This document shows, piece after piece, positions 35,701 through 42,871 of a stretch of DNA of 64,000 nucleotides. The DNA lies in the NCBI GenBank assembly GCA_036001465.1, contig DASYUH010000056.1, positions 1 through 64,000 of the forward strand. Reading direction: 5' to 3'. A model generated the notes under the pieces. It did not search any database, was not told where the DNA came from, and saw only the letters and a program-made list of their open reading frames with translations. This DNA comes from Candidatus Polarisedimenticolia bacterium (GTDB taxonomy: Bacteria > Acidobacteriota > Polarisedimenticolia > Gp22-AA2). A program made the position numbers and the translations under genes. How positions within the stretch are numbered: position 1 is the first letter of the stretch; every line of letters begins with the position of its first letter.

Positions 35701-36064
35701 CGCGGTCGACAAGGAGAAGGGGGACGGCTACCCTCTGGTCGACTACCTGGTCGGCATCGCCGCACACAGGATGAAGAAGGACAAGCAGGCGGCGGACTCG
35801 CTCGAGACCTACCTGAAGTGGGCCTACACCCAGCCGCTCACTCGCGTGGAGGTCGACGCCCACCTGAAGCTGGCGGAGGCCTACGAAGGGATCGGCAAGC
35901 GGTTCGAGGCCCTGAAGGAGCGCCAGAAGGGGGATGACCTGCTCCGCCGCCTCCAGGGCCAGACGCCCCAGAATCCGACTCCGTCCGGCGCCGCCCCCTC
36001 CGGTCCTGCCACTGCGCCGACACCGGCCGGGGTCCCGGGCACGCCCGCGGCCGCGCCGGGATAG
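32795..36064 (+). CDS. Polytopic spermidine-synthase-like protein with C-terminal TPRs
   Basis: 1089 residues from ATG 32795. About 12-14 membrane helices occupy 1-480, followed by a spermidine-synthase-type Rossmann region (LLIDFLNGVTAGSILRHP, TVIEREPALFEASRFFAS, YDVIIVPGMEPWLP, LLKSRLNQGGLLALRVPL) at about 575-700. The Gly-rich SAM/dcSAM loop (GGGxG in active enzymes) is replaced by DFLNGVTAG and the catalytic acids are not evident, so it may not make polyamines. TPR repeats follow from ~825 (GDPARARDIARELSSLGQ, GNLDALFSLGTVYMDSRDY), ending in a Pro/Ala-rich tail. Membrane-fused members of this family are common in Gram-negatives; function is unknown. Confidence 0.8.
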   Translation: MSESGVPGAASPAGARLSVGSLVVPTAAFTLYLAHAAAAAILLIVGHRVFSLTAGFTTQAASAFVAVVAIACAAGAVFAGRRARWASSPMALLALLMAGLGLASALSAGLYGVVRAGYLVLWPVLGGSEAGLFLMRFILALALVALPAALFCASPPVLARLIATRPEGAGLSLGFAFGLALAGSALGLAVAGSFVLPGLGIHGSLLLGLSLSGIAAAGTVLLRQKGLEGQGSIGAALAGDAVRAGEPRLEEHPAATTTGTAAALGAMMTLFAFTAWGFLLLWDRGLSFVLGRTLVARTTTGAVFLLTLALGVFLAAALTDLLAAPFTALAATLTASAVAAYASMYVMPQVSLLYLKLSPYLGRSGLSQIPAAAATAALLLPATLLLGASLPLLAQAARQRRRSAVGVLVFIAIGVIAADLGVGLMAIPLFGLRRALSLVAAVGIMPAILALMLAPFRRPALRTTFVLALLGLMVILGGFAAAWDPRIVASGLYRYGTRALTRFGSVEEYLAARQSINVLFYREGVNSSVMVEETLLPTPGLPPVEALSLTVDGKVEATTGDDTRTQVLQGHIPILVHGPTESVLLIDFLNGVTAGSILRHPVKTLTVIEREPALFEASRFFASYNNSPHADQRLVRLADSARSRLLADPAAYDVIIVPGMEPWLPASAALVTREGIDLLKSRLNQGGLLALRVPLASTGEAALRAVMRTFAGAFDSVLVFQISQEDLLLLGSAEPLGLDVGWFRNVISSTGDVSRDLRRIMVLGPNEILYTFRLAGEELRGVLGDGPGNDDDRAPVEFASVRELTIHSNSALMAAVDSAGTSIVPQLRNYGVSPEEKAEFLYNLAKSYLGIAGDPARARDIARELSSLGQTAKARWVTGECLMQQSDLDGALGEWNGVLDLDPGNLDALFSLGTVYMDSRDYWKSEPFLEEAARLHPDISIVRYNHGRILYYLGKNDAAIGELKEARRIAVDKEKGDGYPLVDYLVGIAAHRMKKDKQAADSLETYLKWAYTQPLTRVEVDAHLKLAEAYEGIGKRFEALKERQKGDDLLRRLQGQTPQNPTPSGAAPSGPATAPTPAGVPGTPAAAPG

Positions 36065-36069
36065 CCCGC

Positions 36070-36810
36070 ATGCGATCCCCGTCGTCCGACGCGCCGCGTC
36101 CCCGTGCGGGCAGCGCGCCCGGCCTGCCGCGCCTCGAGGAGAGGCTCGGGCACGTCTTCGAGAACAGGGACCTCTTGACCCGCGCCCTGACCCATTCCTC
36201 CTTCGCGCACGAGGGGGGAAGCGGCCCGGACAACGAGGCCCTCGAGTTCCTCGGGGATGCGGCGCTCGGCTTCCTGGTCGCGCAGGCAGTCATGAAGCGC
36301 TTTCCCGAGATGGACGAAGGGGGGCTCTCCAAGTTCAAGGGATTCCTGGTCAGCCGGCCCAACCTGGCGCAGGTGGCGCGTCGCCTCGGCCTGGGAGTCC
36401 ACCTGAGGCTCGGCAAGACGGCCGAGCAGGGGCTGGCCAGGACGAAGGAGTCCCTCCTGGCCGACACGCTCGAGGCGGTGATCGCCGCAGTCTTCCTGGA
36501 CGGCGGCGATCAGCCGGCGCGGGCCGTGGTGAACCGGCTGTTCGGCGGGCAGATCCAGAGGCTGAGCCGGGAGGAGATCGAGGAGAAGGACTACAAGACC
36601 GCCTTCCAGGAGCTGATGCAGGCCGGTGGCCGGCCCGCGCCGCGCTACAAGGTCGTCAGGACGGAGGGGCCGGCGCACAGCCCGACCTTTCACGTCGGGC
36701 TGGTCGTGGACGGCAAGGAGGTGGCGGTCGGCAAGGGCCTGACGAAGAAGGAGGCCGAGCAGCGGGCCGCCCGCGCCGCTCTGCGTTTCCTGAAACGCTC
36801 GACGTCTTAG
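36070..36810 (+). CDS. rnc: Ribonuclease III
   Basis: 246 residues. Cleaves double-stranded RNA in rRNA and mRNA processing. The RNase III signature reads NEALEFLGDAAL (55-66; usually NERLEFLGDAVL), with metal ligands E59 and D63, and the second site D132-x-x-E135 in DTLEAVIAAVFLDGG. The C-terminal dsRNA-binding domain runs from about 170 (DYKTAFQELMQAGG ... GKGLTKKEAEQRAARAAL). It starts 5 bp after the preceding gene, with no obvious promoter of its own. Confidence 0.97.
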   Translation: MRSPSSDAPRPRAGSAPGLPRLEERLGHVFENRDLLTRALTHSSFAHEGGSGPDNEALEFLGDAALGFLVAQAVMKRFPEMDEGGLSKFKGFLVSRPNLAQVARRLGLGVHLRLGKTAEQGLARTKESLLADTLEAVIAAVFLDGGDQPARAVVNRLFGGQIQRLSREEIEEKDYKTAFQELMQAGGRPAPRYKVVRTEGPAHSPTFHVGLVVDGKEVAVGKGLTKKEAEQRAARAALRFLKRSTS

Positions 36811-36827
36811 GAGCGTGTCCGAGGCGG

Positions 36828-39125
36828 CTACTTGCCGTCCGGCTCGTCGGCCAGAGGTTGCACGCCGCGCGCCCGCAGGTACGTCACCGTGGCCTGGATC
36901 TCGCCGGCCTGGGAGTACTGCGGATCGAGCTCGAGCGCCCGCTGGAAGTTGTACAGCGCCTTCCCCGGCTCGTTCAGCCCCTGCTGCAGGATCAGGCCGC
37001 GATGGAAGTAGATTCTCGCCAGCTCTTGAGGGGAAAGGTCCTTGTGCATCGCCCGCCCCTGGTCGATCTGCCGGAGCGCCTCCTTGAACTCGCCGGTCTT
37101 GAAGAGCGCCTCGGCCAGCTCGGCGCGCGTCTGGAGATCGTCGGGCCATAGATCGACCCCCTTGCGCAGCCACTCGATCGCCGCCGGCTGGTCCCCCTTC
37201 AAGGTGAAGGCACGCGCCATCTTCCGGATCGACAGCAGGTAAGCCGGGGCCTGCTTCAGCGCCTCCTGGAACTGCGCCGTGGCCTGGTCGAGGAGCAGCA
37301 TGGCCTTCTGCCGCTCGCCCCGCCCGAGCAGCTCCTCGGCCTGCTGCACCAGGGTGATGCCGATCCCGTGGTGGATCCCGATGTGAATCCCCTTGAACTG
37401 CGGGCCGCGGGCGATCGATTCGACCTCGAGCTCCTTCATGAGGGCCTCGCGGGTCGCGCCCGTGCCGAAGCGCGCCTGGAGCTCCGCCTCGCCGCGCTCT
37501 CCCGGCGGGCCCTCACCGAGCAGCAGGAGCCCGGTGAGGTAGGCCTGCAGGGCCTCGTCGTACCGCGACTCGGCGTAGTAGGCGTTGCCGCTGATCAGCG
37601 CCTGCTCGATGGCCGTCACGACACCACGCGGCAGCTCGACGTTGATCCCGGCGAGACACACCGGGAACAGGAGCCCGGCGACCGCCTGCTCCCGTCCCGG
37701 GAGCAGGGCCAGCGTCCGCGCCGGCATGTCGCCCGAGCGGGCGGCGAAGGCCACGGCGAGCCCCCCGAGACGACGCAGGAGCCTCCCGAGCGCGAACAGG
37801 GCCGGCGCCGCGAACAGCGCCAGGATCGGCACGATCGGAACCCGGAACCGCGAGAAATTGAAGAACAGCAGGACCGTCCCCATGTAGCCGAAGACCAGGA
37901 TGTAGAGCGGCAGATACCTGCGCCAGCGGCGCCAGGTCAGCAGCATGCCGAACAGTCCGAGGGGCGCGACCGTTCCGAAGGTCGAATACAGATGAAGGCG
38001 GACCGGCGCCCACGATCCCCCCGCCGGCACGGCGAGGGTCCGCCATCCCGGGGGCGGGAACGTCGCGTTCAGCGCGCTCAGGAGTGTGGAGAAGCGCTGC
38101 AGGATGACGTAGTCGAGGTTGTCCGGCAGCTCGTAGAAATTCCAGAAGTGGACGAGCTTGCGCCCCAGCAGGCGGAGCCAGGAGAGCGGCTCCTCGGCGA
38201 TGAACTTCGTCCCTTCGCGGAACCAGAACCAGGACGACTGCATCGGTGTCATCGCGTGCCCGGTGATCTCCGCGGCGCGGGCGATGAAGTCGGCGTGCTC
38301 GTACCGTGGATCGGGGCGCACGAAGGCGGGCGGCACGTACAGCCCGTTCGCGTCCGCGTTGTTGCCGATGAAGAAGACCTCGCCTCCCCCGGTCGTCAGG
38401 AGCACGAACTCGTGCGACACGATCCAATTGCGCAGCGTCACCGGGGCGATCATCAGGACGGTCCCGAGCGTGAACGCCCCCGCCGCGCGCAGCCCGCGGC
38501 GGTTCGCCCCCCCGCCCAGGACGAGCGCCAGCCCCGCCAGGACCGGCGCCAGCAGGATGAAGTTGTCCCGGTCGAGCGCGGTCAGGCCGTACACGACCCC
38601 CGCGACGGCGAACAGGCGCGCCGCCCGCGGCCCCTCGGCGCCCCACGCCTTGTCGAGCAGCAGCAGGAGCGCCAGCGTCAGGAAGGGGGAGAGGAAGGTC
38701 TTCATGACCATCCCCTCCTCGAAGAGGAACGGGCCGTACAGCGCGATCAGGACGGCCGCAGCCACGCCGTGCCCGTGTCCGAACAGGCGCCGTCCGGCAC
38801 GATACGTCAGCAGGACCGTGCCGGTGCCGATGAGCGACTGCACCACCAGGATCGGCCCGACGCCGGTCCCGACGATCTTCATCAGGACGCCGAGCAGGTA
38901 GGCGTAGAGCGGGCTCTGGACGAACGGCTCCTTCCCGAGCCAGTTCCCGGCGGCGATCTCCTGTCCCCAGCGGTGATAGAACCCTGGGTCCAGGTCCTCC
39001 GGCTGGACCAGCGTCGAGTCCTTGATCTGGAAGACATAGATCAGCCGCAGAGCGAGCGCCAGGGCGCACACCCCCGCGACCCACATCCAGTCTGGAACCG
39101 CCCGTCTGTTCGAGACCTCCGGCAC
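36828..39125 (-). CDS. PMT/GT83-like membrane glycosyltransferase with C-terminal TPRs
   Basis: 765 residues. About 11 membrane helices in 1-480. The first extracytoplasmic loop (QPEDLDPGFYHRWGQEIAAGNW) carries the acidic residues expected of GT-C mannosyl/arabinosyltransferases. LYAYLLGVLMKIVG and LYGPFLFEEGMVMKTFLSP are typical of the PMT_2 group. TPR-like repeats fill ~510-750 (ISGNAYYAESRYDEALQAY, QTRAELAEALFKTGEFKEAL, ALYNFQRALELDPQYSQA). A perfect TATAAT (39158-39153) lies 27 nt before the start. It converges with rnc. Probably transfers a lipid-linked sugar to protein or lipid; the target is unknown. Confidence 0.82.
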   Translation of the reverse strand: MPEVSNRRAVPDWMWVAGVCALALALRLIYVFQIKDSTLVQPEDLDPGFYHRWGQEIAAGNWLGKEPFVQSPLYAYLLGVLMKIVGTGVGPILVVQSLIGTGTVLLTYRAGRRLFGHGHGVAAAVLIALYGPFLFEEGMVMKTFLSPFLTLALLLLLDKAWGAEGPRAARLFAVAGVVYGLTALDRDNFILLAPVLAGLALVLGGGANRRGLRAAGAFTLGTVLMIAPVTLRNWIVSHEFVLLTTGGGEVFFIGNNADANGLYVPPAFVRPDPRYEHADFIARAAEITGHAMTPMQSSWFWFREGTKFIAEEPLSWLRLLGRKLVHFWNFYELPDNLDYVILQRFSTLLSALNATFPPPGWRTLAVPAGGSWAPVRLHLYSTFGTVAPLGLFGMLLTWRRWRRYLPLYILVFGYMGTVLLFFNFSRFRVPIVPILALFAAPALFALGRLLRRLGGLAVAFAARSGDMPARTLALLPGREQAVAGLLFPVCLAGINVELPRGVVTAIEQALISGNAYYAESRYDEALQAYLTGLLLLGEGPPGERGEAELQARFGTGATREALMKELEVESIARGPQFKGIHIGIHHGIGITLVQQAEELLGRGERQKAMLLLDQATAQFQEALKQAPAYLLSIRKMARAFTLKGDQPAAIEWLRKGVDLWPDDLQTRAELAEALFKTGEFKEALRQIDQGRAMHKDLSPQELARIYFHRGLILQQGLNEPGKALYNFQRALELDPQYSQAGEIQATVTYLRARGVQPLADEPDGK

Positions 39126-39237
39126 GCGCCCCCCGCCGCAAATGGCGCCGGATTATAGCAGAGGGGGGAAGTGACGCCCCAGCCACCTCGGACAATGGCC
39201 GGGGCGTCGCATGAAAAATTGGACCTTCAAGCGCCCG

Positions 39238-40716
39238 TCAGCGAGTCACTGTCCAATCCACGGACGCGACTGAGCTGGCGTTCGACGACTTGAGGGTGAA
39301 TCCCGTGGTGGTCTTGCTCATCACATAGACGGTTTCCTGAGCATTGGCAGACAAGCCCACCCGGTAATTGGCGTCTGGCATTGGCGTTGGCAGGGTTACG
39401 GCCACGGTGTTCGACGTAGGGAAGGTGGCCACCCCACTTTCGACGTTGATTGTTTTGTACAGCGCCGCATTTGAGGTCTGGAGAGCATTCGCGTTCGTGG
39501 TCAGGGCCGAAACGATCTTCGAGCCGACGTTGAGAATCGTGGGTTCGTATCTGAAGCCACCGAGGACGTAGGGTCCGCCCACGATGTCGCCCCTGAAGCT
39601 CCCCCCGCTCCCGCCGTTGTCGACGAAGGTATCTCCAACCAGACTGACTTCTGTCGTTCCGCTTCGATTCAAGCCGGTATACGGGAAGCCGATCCCTGCC
39701 AGCTGGCCCTGGCTCAGCGAGGTGGGGCTCTCATAGAGGAGCTCCGAGCCGGTGAGATCGATCCTGATCCGGTCACTGGCGGTGGTTGGATTTGCGAGTC
39801 TCAGAGCCGCCATGCTCCGAGTTGCGCTTCCAATGTTGGCGGTGCTCATCTTGACATGGAGAGTGCTCCCCAGGACTTTGACGAACCCACTCGAGAATTG
39901 GGTAGCCAGCCCGGCCACATTATAGGTCGCTCCTGGCTCACCGCTTTCGCCGTGCAGGTGTGACGCCCAAACCGTCGTCTTGATGTTTGGAGTAGTGGTT
40001 CCGACAGCAAGCCCGAAACACGCGGCAGTCGTGCCACTGTTTCCTCCATTGCACACTGCACGCAGATCGCTGGAAAAGATATGCCAGACGGTTGAACGCA
40101 CCAGAATGGCGTAGTCTGCGGATCGAATCTTCGAATTGAATACTTGAATCAGGCCAGATGGATTTCCGGCCCCTTCCCATAGACCGTAAATGACCCCTTG
40201 CAGGTCCGCGCTATCAAACACAATCTTGTCAGGAACATCGCCGAGATACACCGCGCCGAAGTCAAGGCCGGCCCCCAAACCCCCCGGGTCCAGGGTTCTG
40301 GCATCGATCGTAAGATTGCTCACTGTGATGTTCGTCGAATTCGAAAGGTCGAAGAATTTGGGCGATGTGAATCCATTCGCGACATTCTGAAACCACCCCA
40401 GAGGAACTGAGGCAGACGAGGTCGCTTGAACGACAGACACCCCCATTCCACGTCCCGTGATGTTGATGTAGCTCTTGCCTTGCAGGCTGATGGATGTGTT
40501 ACTCGGCAGGACCCCGCTGTCCACAAAAATGGTATAAATGTTGCTCGCGCTGCTGTCCGTGATGCTGTTGATGGCCGTCTGGAGGTCAGTGTACGTGCAG
40601 CCCGAAGCGCAGACGTCTTTGAACTTCGCGGACGCACCAAACGAGGGCACAGCGGACATCACGAAAAACTCCGCACATGCGACCAGAAAGATCACAAGAT
40701 GCCGAATGCAATTCAT
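39238..40716 (-). CDS. Secreted right-handed beta-helix (pectin-lyase-like) protein with tail-spike-like C-terminus
   Basis: 492 residues. Signal peptide (MNCIRHLVIFLVACAEFFVM ... SFGAS); GGAGGATGCT ribosome-binding site 6 nt before the ATG. DLQTAINSI and IYTIFVDSGVLPSNTSI look like the start of a parallel beta-helix; many short N/S/T/V-rich strands follow (NSTNITVSNLTIDARTL). The C-terminal ~50 residues (DANYRVGLSANAQET..VMSKTTTGFTLKSSN..DWTVTR) resemble the trimerising tip of phage tail-fibre proteins. The gene and its upstream region are visibly lower in GC than neighbours, suggesting transfer. A truncated relative is at 31560-31931. Likely a surface polysaccharide-binding or -cleaving protein; no catalytic residues identified. 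Confidence 0.75.
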   Translation of the reverse strand: MNCIRHLVIFLVACAEFFVMSAVPSFGASAKFKDVCASGCTYTDLQTAINSITDSSASNIYTIFVDSGVLPSNTSISLQGKSYINITGRGMGVSVVQATSSASVPLGWFQNVANGFTSPKFFDLSNSTNITVSNLTIDARTLDPGGLGAGLDFGAVYLGDVPDKIVFDSADLQGVIYGLWEGAGNPSGLIQVFNSKIRSADYAILVRSTVWHIFSSDLRAVCNGGNSGTTAACFGLAVGTTTPNIKTTVWASHLHGESGEPGATYNVAGLATQFSSGFVKVLGSTLHVKMSTANIGSATRSMAALRLANPTTASDRIRIDLTGSELLYESPTSLSQGQLAGIGFPYTGLNRSGTTEVSLVGDTFVDNGGSGGSFRGDIVGGPYVLGGFRYEPTILNVGSKIVSALTTNANALQTSNAALYKTINVESGVATFPTSNTVAVTLPTPMPDANYRVGLSANAQETVYVMSKTTTGFTLKSSNASSVASVDWTVTR

Positions 40717-41089
40717 AGCATCCTCCGAGTGGAGAAAGTGTGCGGCGACCCTTCACCCTCGCGAGGATTGCCTCATGTGAATAGCGGGAACACTTCAGCG
40801 GGAACTTCTTCACCTCCTTTCCGATCATCCAAGGGTGCCCCAGCAGATGCACACCGCGGAATGGGGACTGCTCCTTGTATGACACTGGAAGCTGAGAGCG
40901 AACATTTGTTACTTACGCTCATTTGGTCTTTTGTCAACACAAATCCGCAGCAAGCAAGAATGAGTCACTGCCAGTTGTGATCGGCTCGCAAGAATTGCTT
41001 CGTTCCTGGGAGCCCCGGATGATTGACTCTCCCATCGGTTTACAAGACAATCTACCGGACGCTCACTTGGTGCAGCATTCGGAGGGTCG
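40717..41089. other. Divergent intergenic region (373 bp, lower GC)
   Basis: No protein gene seen. It holds the promoter of the beta-helix gene (40937-40910, minus) and probably that of the acetyltransferase (TTGACT at 41023-41028 with a weak GACAAT at 41046). The leader of the beta-helix mRNA is about 190 nt and contains a perfect AAAGGAGGTG (40820-40811, minus) with no canonical start codon at a suitable distance, so it may be chance or part of an RNA structure. Confidence 0.5.
40910..40937 (-). promoter_or_regulatory. Promoter of the beta-helix gene
   Basis: On the minus strand: TTGACA (40937-40932), 16 bp spacer, TAAGTA (40915-40910). The sequence ATGAGCGTAAGTA matches the promoter at 27134-27161 (TTGAGCGTAAATA), 13.8 kb away, at the same spacing. 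Confidence 0.65.
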
Positions 41090-41929
41090 TTGGCCTCGCG
41101 ACCGGTTTCTCTCGCCAGACAGGACATCGCCCATCTGTACGATCGCTTCCTCGACAACCTGAAGGTCCGTCTGCAGAACCCGCAAATCGATCGCGACATC
41201 CTGTGCCGCGACGTGCTGACGGAGATGCATTACGGGGAAGGGGCGCGCTACACCGACCTGATCGAGGACGGCTCCCGCCCGGTCTCCGAGCGGGTGATGA
41301 TCGCCCAGTTCGATCCGCGCAACGTCACCCTGGAAGCGGAGTACTACGCCGAGTGCGATCCGGTGCGCTACAACCGGGTCAAGCCGCTCCTGTGGCTCTG
41401 GATCCAGTTCGACCACTCCCCCCTGGGGCAGAACGTGCACCTCGGGGTCCAGGTCAGACGGCTCCTCGCGAAGCATGTCCTCAAGCACTGCGGTGAGAAC
41501 GTCCGGATCTTCCGCGACGTCGAGGTCTCGTTCGGCTACAACCTCTCGATCGGGGACAACACGACGGTCCATCGCTATGTCCTGCTCGACGACCGGGGGG
41601 AGATCGTCATCGGCAACAACGTGTCGATTTCCGACTACGCCAACGTCTATTCGCACGCGCACGACATCGAGGACATCGAGCGCGTCACCTGCGGCCGCAC
41701 GGTGATCGGGGACGGCGCCCGCATCACCTACCACGGAGTGATCCTGTCCGGGATGACCGTCGGCCGGAACGCCATGGTCGGAACCATGGGGGTGGTGACC
41801 CGGCAGGTCCCCGATCATCACATCTCGGTCGGGATTCCCGCCAAGAGCGTGCGCGTGAAGCGCGAGGGGCTGCGGGGAAAACAACCGGACGCGCCCCCCG
41901 CAGCCACCCCGCGCGTGGTGATGGAATAG
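41090..41929 (+). CDS. Hexapeptide-repeat acyltransferase (LbH superfamily)
   Basis: 279 residues from a TTG start with GGAGGG just upstream. The C-terminal half is a left-handed beta-helix: ENVRIFRDVEVSFGYNLSIG, NTTVHRYVLLDDRGEIVIGNNV, TVIGDGARITYHGVILSGMTVG and a typical end PDHHISVGIPAKSVRV. ANVYSHAHDIED supplies the catalytic-type histidine region. The N-terminal 120 residues are helical and unassigned. Such enzymes acetylate or otherwise acylate sugars of cell-surface glycans. Its own promoter is not clear. Confidence 0.88.
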   Translation: MASRPVSLARQDIAHLYDRFLDNLKVRLQNPQIDRDILCRDVLTEMHYGEGARYTDLIEDGSRPVSERVMIAQFDPRNVTLEAEYYAECDPVRYNRVKPLLWLWIQFDHSPLGQNVHLGVQVRRLLAKHVLKHCGENVRIFRDVEVSFGYNLSIGDNTTVHRYVLLDDRGEIVIGNNVSISDYANVYSHAHDIEDIERVTCGRTVIGDGARITYHGVILSGMTVGRNAMVGTMGVVTRQVPDHHISVGIPAKSVRVKREGLRGKQPDAPPAATPRVVME

Positions 41930-41955
41930 ACGCGCCCGCCCGGCTCGTTCCTGGG

Positions 41956-42768
41956 GTGGCCGCCCTGGCCCTCGCGGTCGCGGCCTCGATCGCCGCCCGC
42001 CCTGTCGAAGCGGCCGATCTGGCCCCCGCCGCGGACCACGTTCCATCCGATCTGCAGTTCATTCTCTCCGAGGCCCAGAGGGTGCAGGAGGCCGACGTGG
42101 CGGCCTGGGCGAGCTACCGGTTCAGGCGCAGGGCGGAGCATCAGGATATCGGCGATGCGGGGGAGATCGAAGAGCAGGAGGTCTTCGAGTTCCTGGTCAC
42201 GCCGCAGCCGGGCGGTTTCGACGAGGAGCTCCTGCGCCTGGATGACCGCGAGCCCCTGGCGGACGAGAGGGATCGGCATCGCAAGCTGGGATCGTTCGGG
42301 AAGCACTACCGGACCCTGATGACAGGCGTGGGGAACGACGAGATCGAAGGGGGCTACTCGCTCGGGCTCCTGCTCCACCTGGCATCCTACCGCTATGCCG
42401 GCCTGGAAGACCACGACGGGGTCGCCTGCTACCGTCTCGATTTCTTCCCGGACGAGGCGGCAGGGCCGAAGGAGAAGGGGCTGGCCTGGAAGGTCGCGCG
42501 CGTCATGAAGGGAAGCCTGTGGATCGCGCGCGAGGGGTTCCATGTCGCGGCGGCTCGGGCCGAGACGGTCAGGCCGATCTCGCTGGCGCTGTCGCTTGCC
42601 AAGGTCAGCGAAGTCGAGGTCAGCGTCGTGTGCGCGCCGGTCGGGGAGGGGATCTGGCTGCCCCGGCGCATCGAGATGCGCACGCGGGCGAGGGTGCTGC
42701 TCAAGTCCATGCACCGACGCAACCTTTACGCCTATTCGGACTTCCTGCGCCAGCCGCCGCCCGGCTAG
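41956..42768 (+). CDS. Outer-membrane lipoprotein-sorting-like protein
   Basis: 270 residues from a GTG at 41956; a signal peptide (AALALAVAASIAARPVEA) follows. The body (VAAWASYRFRRRAEHQDIGD, GLEDHDGVACYRLDFFPDE, MKGSLWIAREGFHVAAARAE, GIWLPRRIEMRTRARVLLK) has the twisted beta-sheet pattern of LolA/outer-membrane-lipoprotein-sorting-like domains that bind lipids. I cannot name the exact family. The TAG stop is part of the repeat TAGCCCGGATTTCTTACA. Confidence 0.65.
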   Translation: MAALALAVAASIAARPVEAADLAPAADHVPSDLQFILSEAQRVQEADVAAWASYRFRRRAEHQDIGDAGEIEEQEVFEFLVTPQPGGFDEELLRLDDREPLADERDRHRKLGSFGKHYRTLMTGVGNDEIEGGYSLGLLLHLASYRYAGLEDHDGVACYRLDFFPDEAAGPKEKGLAWKVARVMKGSLWIAREGFHVAAARAETVRPISLALSLAKVSEVEVSVVCAPVGEGIWLPRRIEMRTRARVLLKSMHRRNLYAYSDFLRQPPPG

Positions 42769-42799
42769 CCCGGATTTCTTACAGGGGAGGCGGCAGCCT
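42766..42799. repeat. Border repeat at left side of HNH copy 2, with hairpin
   Basis: TAGCCCGGATTTCTTACA (42766-42783) begins with the stop codon of the preceding gene and is followed by a small hairpin, GAGGC-GGCA-GCCTC (42786-42799). Read as a reverse complement this matches 1053-1092 (GGAGGC..., then GTGAGAAATCCGGGCTA). The same order stop codon, repeat, hairpin is seen at both sites. Confidence 0.6.
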
Positions 42800-42837
42800 C
42801 AGTCCTCGGCTGCGCCAAAAAATCTCTCACCTTTCGC

Positions 42838-42865
42838 TTGCAATCTGAATTGCATACTCTATACT
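42838..42865 (+). promoter_or_regulatory. Promoter of HNH copy 2 (leaderless type)
   Basis: TTGCAA (42838-42843), 16 bp spacer, TATACT (42860-42865), 6 nt before ATG 42872. It parallels the promoter of copy 1. Between 42811 and 42872 the two copies are about 85% identical by eye, including the run of six A residues and CTCTCAC. Confidence 0.6.
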
Positions 42866-42871
42866 TACACT

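Noticed and set aside
37368-39158. 596-codon open frame on the plus strand
   Set aside because: Antisense to the GT83-like membrane protein, with E/R/Q-rich shadow sequence.
40811-40820. Perfect AAAGGAGGTG on the minus strand
   Set aside because: No canonical start codon 5-10 nt downstream and no sensible peptide, so not called as a gene start.
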